Shown here: positions 59,433 to 64,000 of the stretch, one piece after another | How positions within the stretch are numbered: position 1 is the first letter of the stretch | Layout of the letters: every line of letters starts with the position of its first letter | Source of the DNA: Streptomyces sp. AC555_RSS877 | GTDB taxonomy: Bacteria > Actinomycetota > Actinomycetes > Streptomycetales > Streptomycetaceae | Length of the DNA stretch: 64,000 nt | Direction of reading: 5' to 3' | NCBI RefSeq assembly: GCF_019049245.1 | Contig: NZ_JAGMUK010000005.1 | Span: 124,001 to 188,000 of the forward strand | Program-made: the position numbers and the translations under genes | Notes under the pieces: generated by a model | Seen by the model: only the letters and a program-made list of their open reading frames with translations | The model's database searches: none | Told to the model about the DNA's origin: nothing

Positions 59433-60965
59433 TCAGCCCCGCACGACATCCCGCCATGCCCGAGGCAAGACCGCCGCCACATCATGCGCCCCCACCGGCG
59501 CCCCCTCCGCCGCCAGCCTCCCCGCGAGCCCATGCAGATACGCCCCCACACTCCCCGCGTCCAGCGCCGACAACCCCGCCGCCAGCAACGACCCGGCCAG
59601 TCCCGACAGCACATCCCCACTGCCCGCCGTGGCCAGCCACGACGTCCCCGTGGGGTTCACCCGCACCGCCCCGCCGCCCCCCGCGTCGGCCACCACCGTC
59701 GTCGACCCCTTCAGCAGCACGGTCGCCCCGTACCGCCCGGCCAGCTCCCGCACGGAGTCCAGCCGAGCCCGCTCGACCTCCTCCCGCGCCACCCCGAGCA
59801 GCGCGGCGGCCTCCCCGGCATGAGGGGTCATCAGGGTCGGCGCGCCACGCCCCCGCACGGCGTCCACCTCGGCCAGCCGCAGCCCGTCCGCGTCGATCAG
59901 CACCGGCACGTCCGCCGCCAGCACCTCCGCCACCGTCGAGGCGTCGTCCCCCGCCCCCGGCCCGACGACCCACGCCTGCACCCGCCCCGCCTTCCGCGGC
60001 CCCCGGTCCGACACCAGCGTCTCGGGAAAGCGCGCGATGACGGCGTCCGCCGCGGGCCCGACGTACCGCACGGCCCCGGCCCCGCCCCGCAGCGCCCCCG
60101 AGACGGCGAGCACGGCAGCCCCCGGATAGCGTGCGGACCCGGCGGCGATCCCGACGACCCCCCGCCGGTACTTGTCGCTCTCGGCCCCCGGCACCGGCAA
60201 CAACCGCGCCACATCCGCGTGCTGCAAGGCCTCCAGCGCGGGCTCACCGGGCAGCGACAGCCCGATGTCGACGAGCCGTACCGAACCGGCGTACTCCCGC
60301 CCCGGGTCGACGAGCAGCCCCGGCTTGTGCGTCCCGAACGTGACGGTCAGGTCGGCCCGGATCGCGGTGCCGTCGACCTCGCCGCTGTCGGGATCGACGC
60401 CGCTCGGCAGGTCGACGGCGACAACGGCGGCCCGTGACTGCGAAACCAGCGCGGCCAGTGGCGCCGCGTCCGGCCGCAACGGCCCCTTGGCGCCGATGCC
60501 GACGATCCCGTCGACCACGAGGTCGGCCCGGTCGATCAGGTCGGCGGCGGTGCGCGGGAAGTCGTGGCTGCCGTCCGACTGCCCGCTCGGCACCACCCCG
60601 CCACCGTCCACCTGCCTGCTCGGCGCCACGCTGCCACCGTCCGCCTCCCGGTGCGCCGCCACCCCGCCACCGGCCCGCCGCAGCGCGGCAAGCCCGCCGG
60701 CGTGGGTGCGTTCGGGCGCCAGGAGCACCGCCGTGACCCCGGCTCCTCGCCGCGCCAGCCGGGCCCCGGCGTACAGGGCGTCGCCGCCGTTGTCGCCGCT
60801 GCCGACCAGCAGGACGATCCGGCGGCCGTACACCCGCCCCAGCAAGTCCGCGCAGGCGGCGGCGAGTCCGGCTGCCGCCCGCTGCATCAACGCCCCGTCG
60901 GGGAGCCGTGCCATCAGCTCCCGTTCGGCGGTCCTGACCGTCTCCACGCTGTACGCAGTACGCAT
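59433..60965 (-). CDS. nnr: bifunctional NAD(P)HX epimerase/dehydratase
   Basis: A 510-aa repair enzyme. The N-terminal YjeF_N epimerase domain (LLVGSGDNGGDALYAGARLARRG) is fused to the C-terminal ADP/ATP-dependent dehydratase (LMTPHAGEAAALLG, LLKGSTTVV, WLATAGSGDVLSGLAGSLLA). It restores hydrated NADH and NADPH. Between about 110 and 145 the epimerase domain carries an extra Gly/Ser stretch with three imperfect copies of (V/A)DGG(S/G)V(A/V)PS, apparently a recent tandem insertion. ATG 60965 starts the conserved region. Confidence 0.95.
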   Translation of the reverse strand: MRTAYSVETVRTAERELMARLPDGALMQRAAAGLAAACADLLGRVYGRRIVLLVGSGDNGGDALYAGARLARRGAGVTAVLLAPERTHAGGLAALRRAGGGVAAHREADGGSVAPSRQVDGGGVVPSGQSDGSHDFPRTAADLIDRADLVVDGIVGIGAKGPLRPDAAPLAALVSQSRAAVVAVDLPSGVDPDSGEVDGTAIRADLTVTFGTHKPGLLVDPGREYAGSVRLVDIGLSLPGEPALEALQHADVARLLPVPGAESDKYRRGVVGIAAGSARYPGAAVLAVSGALRGGAGAVRYVGPAADAVIARFPETLVSDRGPRKAGRVQAWVVGPGAGDDASTVAEVLAADVPVLIDADGLRLAEVDAVRGRGAPTLMTPHAGEAAALLGVAREEVERARLDSVRELAGRYGATVLLKGSTTVVADAGGGGAVRVNPTGTSWLATAGSGDVLSGLAGSLLAAGLSALDAGSVGAYLHGLAGRLAAEGAPVGAHDVAAVLPRAWRDVVRG

Positions 60966-61054
60966 GCGTTCGAGTCTCCCCCGTACGGCACGAACCTCGT
61001 CACAGCCATTGACCCTTTGCCACCCCTTTGCCAAACTCACCGGCCCCCACCGGA

Positions 61055-61080
61055 TGAATCGATTCAGTCGAATCGATTCG
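61055..61080 (+). promoter_or_regulatory. twin palindromic operators of the beta-helix gene
   Basis: TGAATCGATTCA (61055-61066) and CGAATCGATTCG (61069-61080) are two perfect 12-bp palindromes separated by GT. The central CG and AT-rich arms are typical of LacI-family sites. They lie 29-54 bp before the ATG. No LacI gene is adjacent, so the regulator is encoded elsewhere. Confidence 0.78.
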
Positions 61081-61108
61081 ACGAAGTTCCACGAGAGGAC
61101 GCCTCCCC

Positions 61109-62269
61109 ATGGGACGCAGAGCCGCACTCATCGCCGCCGCCGGTACAGCCGCCCTCCTGACCGCCGTCGGCACCCTCACCGCTCCGGCCACCGCCGCCCC
61201 CGCACCGGCCGCGGCGGCCGCCTGCGGCGAGGGCTCCTACCAGGCCGAGGCCGTACTCAACGGCAGCACCTGGACCGCCCGGCGCGGCAGTTCGACCGTC
61301 TACACCGGCACCGACCTGCGCGCGGCGGTCCAGGCGGCGGTCAACAGCCTCACCGCCGGCCGCACCGCCAAGGAACGGGTCGTGGTCCGCGGCTCGGGCT
61401 CGATGTCCGCCGGCTCGCGCATCTCGCTCCCCAGCTACACGGCCCTGGACGTCTGCGGCACCATCAACGTCACCGGCACCGGTTCCGGCGACCAGGCCCC
61501 GGTCTACTCCCGCGGCACCCGCGACATCGAGGTCCAGCACCTCAACCTCACCGGCAGCCCGCTCTACGGCGTCTTCCTGCGCAACGTCCAGAACGTGGTC
61601 CTCGGGCAGCTCGACATGCGCCTGTCCGCGGGCCTCGGCGTGCGTATCGACAACCGCGGCGACACCAGCCAGTGGACGCGCAACGTCCGCATCGACAACG
61701 CGTACGTCTCCGGCGCCTCCAGCCACGCGGTCGAGACGTACGGCGTCGACGGCCTCACCGTCGGCACGGTGACGGCACGCAACGTGGGCGAGTCGGGCCT
61801 CCTGCTCAACCAGACCATCAACGCCACCGTCACCAAGGTGGACGCGGAGAACGCCGGCACCGGCACCGGGTACGCGGCCTTCCGCATGGCCAACCGCAAC
61901 GGCCGCGTCGGCAGCGGCTACCCCACCAACATCCGCGTCGGCGAGGTCATCGCGCGCGGCGGCGGACGCGGCGTCTTCTGCGTGTCGGAGAGCGGCGGCG
62001 CGGTCATCGACAGGGTGACGCTCTCCAACACCGGCAACAACGCGGTCCTGATCGAGAACTGCTACAACGTGAACCTCGCCGCGCAGAGCGGCACGGTCAC
62101 CGGCGGCGGCGAGATACGCCTCGCGGCCCGCTCGGAGTTCCCCAACAACTCGGACATCGTCGTCCAGAACCTGAGGGTGACCAACTCCTCGATCCGGGAG
62201 AACCCCTGCGGCACGAACACCACGTTCCGCAACAACACCCTGGTCAACAGCAGCCAGTCGATCTGCTGA
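61109..62269 (+). CDS. secreted right-handed beta-helix protein
   Basis: A 386-aa exported protein with a signal peptide to about residue 30. The rest is a parallel beta-helix, seen from repeated short strands (VYSRGTRDIEVQHLNLTGSPLYGVFLRNVQNVVLG, NVGESGLLLNQTINATVTKV, NNAVLIENCYNVNLA). The fold is shared by pectin-degrading lyases and polygalacturonases, but I cannot identify a catalytic Asp or Arg set. It is probably a polysaccharide-active protein under sugar control, judging from the operators upstream. It interrupts an otherwise minus-strand housekeeping cluster. Confidence 0.85.
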   Translation: MGRRAALIAAAGTAALLTAVGTLTAPATAAPAPAAAAACGEGSYQAEAVLNGSTWTARRGSSTVYTGTDLRAAVQAAVNSLTAGRTAKERVVVRGSGSMSAGSRISLPSYTALDVCGTINVTGTGSGDQAPVYSRGTRDIEVQHLNLTGSPLYGVFLRNVQNVVLGQLDMRLSAGLGVRIDNRGDTSQWTRNVRIDNAYVSGASSHAVETYGVDGLTVGTVTARNVGESGLLLNQTINATVTKVDAENAGTGTGYAAFRMANRNGRVGSGYPTNIRVGEVIARGGGRGVFCVSESGGAVIDRVTLSNTGNNAVLIENCYNVNLAAQSGTVTGGGEIRLAARSEFPNNSDIVVQNLRVTNSSIRENPCGTNTTFRNNTLVNSSQSIC

Positions 62270-62309
62270 CGGTCCGTACGACGGGTGGCCCCGGCGGGCT
62301 GAGGGCCTG

Positions 62310-62681
62310 TCACCCCTCCGCGACGACAACCGCCGAGGCCACCCCCGCGTCATGGCTCAGCGACACGTGCCACGACCGCACGCCCAGCTCCGCCGCCCGC
62401 GCCGCCACGGTCCCCGTCACCCGCAGCCGGGGCTGCCCGCTGTCCTCGACGTAGACCTCGGCATCCGTCCAGTGCAGCCCCGCCGGGGCGCCCAGCGCCT
62501 TGGCGAGCGCCTCCTTGGCCGCGAACCGCGCCGCGAGCGAGGCGACACCCCGACGCTCCCCGCTCGGCAGCAGCAACTCGCTGTCCAGGAACAGACGCCG
62601 TGCCATCTGGGGCGTACGCTCCAGCGACGCCGCGAACCGGTCGATCTCCGCCACGTCGATCCCGACACCGATGATGCTCAT
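62310..62681 (-). CDS. acpS: holo-[acyl-carrier-protein] synthase
   Basis: A 123-aa AcpS that attaches 4'-phosphopantetheine to Ser of fatty-acid and some polyketide carrier proteins. The Mg-binding Asp is in [12 protein letters not shown] and the Glu in [34 protein letters not shown] is the conserved C-terminus. Start ATG 62681. It is the usual neighbour of the NAD(P)HX repair gene, here split from it by the beta-helix gene. Confidence 0.95.
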   Translation of the reverse strand: MSIIGVGIDVAEIDRFAASLERTPQMARRLFLDSELLLPSGERRGVASLAARFAAKEALAKALGAPAGLHWTDAEVYVEDSGQPRLRVTGTVAARAAELGVRSWHVSLSHDAGVASAVVVAEG

Positions 62682-62847
62682 GCCGAGCACCCTACGACCG
62701 GCGCCTCCGCCGACGCGTGTGTCACAGCCGACTGTTAGCCTGCGGCGACTTCAACAGATCGACATCACATACGTCATCGCACCGTGGGGGGCTCTGGGGG
62801 CCGGTCGGCGCGTCGGCGTCCGGGGATCACCAGGGGGCGGAACAGGC

Positions 62848-63822
62848 ATGAGCAGTACCGGCAGTGGCAGCGGCGGCAAACGGTCCGCCGGCGCATCGGG
62901 GCCGTCCTTCGATCCGTACGTGACACTTCCCGAGCTCGTCCCCCTGCGCAGCGCCGCCGAGCAGGGCCACTGGCCCGCGGTCCAGGCGTACTTCACGTCC
63001 CTCGGCTCGGCCGAGAAGGTCACCTTCGCCATGGGGCTCCTCGCGGAGACGGACGGCGTCGAGGGCATGCTGGAGAAGGCCGTGGCGGACCGTCCGGCGG
63101 ACCCGCTTCCCCGCACCCTGCTCGCCGACCGGTACGTCCGCATCGGCTGGGGCATCCGCAGCGACCTCCGCGCCAAGCACGTCTCCCGGGAGCAGTTCGA
63201 CCAGTTCCACGACTGGCTGCGGCGGGCCGAGCGGATCCTGATCGACGTCTGCGCGGAGCAGCCGGGGTACGCCCCGGCCTGGACCGTCCGCCTGATCACC
63301 GCCCGGGGCCTGTCCCTCGGGCAGTCCGAGGCCCGCCGCCGCTACGACCGCCTGTCCGCCCACCACTCGCACCACCACCCGGCGCAGTTGCAGCTGCTCC
63401 AGCAGCTGTGCCCGAAGTGGGGCGGTTCCTGGGACGCCGCGCACGGTTTCGCCCGGGAGGCCGCGGCCGCCGCCCCCGACGGCTCGCACGCCGGCGCCCT
63501 GGTCGCGCTCGCGCACCTGGAGCACTGGATGGACCTCGAAGGCAGCGAGGCCGGCGCGTACATGCGCGGCCTCCCGGTCCGCGACGACCTGCGCTTCGCC
63601 GCCCAGGTGTCCGTGCTGCACCCCGCCTACCGGCCCGGCTGGTACGGGCTCGGCGCGCACAGCGCGTTCGCGATGGCGTTCTCGCTCGGCGGCCACTTCG
63701 AGGACGCGCTGCCGCACTTCACCGCGCTCGGCGACCGGGCCTCGGACTTCCCGTGGTCGTACCTGCCCGATCCGAGGGGCGCGTTCGTGAAGTACCGCAA
63801 GTCGGCGCTGGCGACGCTCTGA
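62848..63822 (+). CDS. conserved hypothetical helical protein
   Basis: A 324-aa protein without a signal peptide. It is mostly helical, with repeats such as LPRTLLADRYVRIGWGIRSDLRAKHVSREQF and LVALAHLEHWMDLEGSEAGAYMRG that recall TPR-like packing, but no clear motif. A 25-residue Gly/Ser-rich start precedes the fold. The ATG at 62848 follows GGGGGCGG by 6 nt. It reads into the next gene with 14 bp between them, so the two form an operon. Confidence 0.78.
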   Translation: MSSTGSGSGGKRSAGASGPSFDPYVTLPELVPLRSAAEQGHWPAVQAYFTSLGSAEKVTFAMGLLAETDGVEGMLEKAVADRPADPLPRTLLADRYVRIGWGIRSDLRAKHVSREQFDQFHDWLRRAERILIDVCAEQPGYAPAWTVRLITARGLSLGQSEARRRYDRLSAHHSHHHPAQLQLLQQLCPKWGGSWDAAHGFAREAAAAAPDGSHAGALVALAHLEHWMDLEGSEAGAYMRGLPVRDDLRFAAQVSVLHPAYRPGWYGLGAHSAFAMAFSLGGHFEDALPHFTALGDRASDFPWSYLPDPRGAFVKYRKSALATL

Positions 63823-63836
63823 AGGGGGACCGACAG

Positions 63837-64000
63837 ATGACGACAGAGCACCGGACAGAGCACCAGGCAGAGTCTCGGACAGCGCCACAGACGGAACGAC
63901 CGACGGAACGACAGACGGAACGACACGGGACCACGGGGCTGCACATGACGGCGGAACTGCACGACACGGACGGCCTCGACGCGCTCAAGGACGTGCTGTC
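63837..64000 (+). CDS. 5' end of an unidentified gene, cut by the window edge
   Basis: ATG 63837 has AAGGGGGA 7 nt upstream. The first 30 residues are built of repeated TER/TEH units (a roughly 12-bp DNA repeat with core GACGGAACGA), unlike a folded domain. A second possible start, ATG 63946 (MTAELHDTDG), would skip the repeats. Too little remains to name a product. Confidence 0.6.
   Translation, partial: MTTEHRTEHQAESRTAPQTERPTERQTERHGTTGLHMTAELHDTDGLDALKDVL

Noticed and set aside
57041..60040. A 999-codon plus-strand open frame over alr, the transpeptidase and part of nnr
   Set aside because: It crosses three recognisable minus-strand genes and a dispersed repeat; the product is low-complexity Pro/Arg sequence.

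Overview
The window is chromosomal DNA of a Streptomyces-type actinomycete. It is extremely GC-rich with GC-biased third codon positions, and GTG starts are common. It carries sporulation regulators found in streptomycetes (BldM, WhiD), a SigD-type sigma factor, GroEL with a His-rich tail, and a large eukaryotic-type kinase array. Gene order from holo-ACP synthase to GMP synthase matches what I recall of the SCO474x-SCO478x part of S. coelicolor. That synteny is from memory, not a search. I see no rRNA, tRNA, CRISPR array, integrase or insertion sequence.

Layout. 1-6.1 kb: the tail of a DUF4429/SHOCT protein, a class II aldolase, a PNPOx-family protein, guaA, and a small chorismate mutase behind an aromatic leader peptide and attenuator. 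A 617-bp hairpin-rich convergent gap and a membrane protein follow. 6.2-10.9 kb: a sortase-type LAETG surface protein, a ChoD-like GMC oxidoreductase and a succinate-semialdehyde dehydrogenase. 11.0-23.2 kb: six consecutive same-strand membrane kinases, one of them a pseudokinase; five share a related extracellular domain. 23.4-28.5 kb: a secreted serine hydrolase, glpD, a nucleotide-sugar dehydrogenase homologue lacking its catalytic Lys and Cys, and a membrane protein. 28.6-33.7 kb: guaB3, guaB, sigD, bldM and divergent whiD, with a sigma-BldN-like promoter before bldM. 33.8-37.7 kb: LysR, MOSC, SDR, a SnoaL-like protein and a small membrane protein. 37.8-40.1 kb: groES-groEL under two CIRCE operators. 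40.2-46.0 kb: two translationally coupled deacetylase lipoproteins, a THUMP-like methyltransferase, an ECF42-type sigma factor with its DGPF partner, and an LCP protein. 46.1-51.1 kb: a xylan module (GH10-CBM2 xylanase, LacI repressor, GH3 enzyme) with CGAA/TTCG operators. 51.1-51.7 kb: a GC-rich 84-bp minisatellite. 51.7-62.7 kb: the tRNA t6A cluster (tsaD, rimI, tsaB, tsaE) with alr, a bifunctional NAD(P)HX repair enzyme and acpS. Interspersed are an L,D-transpeptidase, a beta-helix protein behind twin palindromes, and a 56-aa gene behind a perfect palindrome. 62.8-64 kb: a hypothetical protein and the start of a gene running off the window.

Functional threads. Guanine nucleotide synthesis is represented by GuaA, GuaB and the IMPDH-like GuaB3. 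Development and sensing are represented by BldM, WhiD, SigD and the kinase array. Xylan use is a self-contained regulated unit. The t6A genes are joined by 4- to 8-nt overlaps. The less ordinary observations are the chorismate mutase attenuator, the hairpin cluster after it, the pseudokinase with a roughly 350-residue insertion, and the apparently catalytically dead dehydrogenase.
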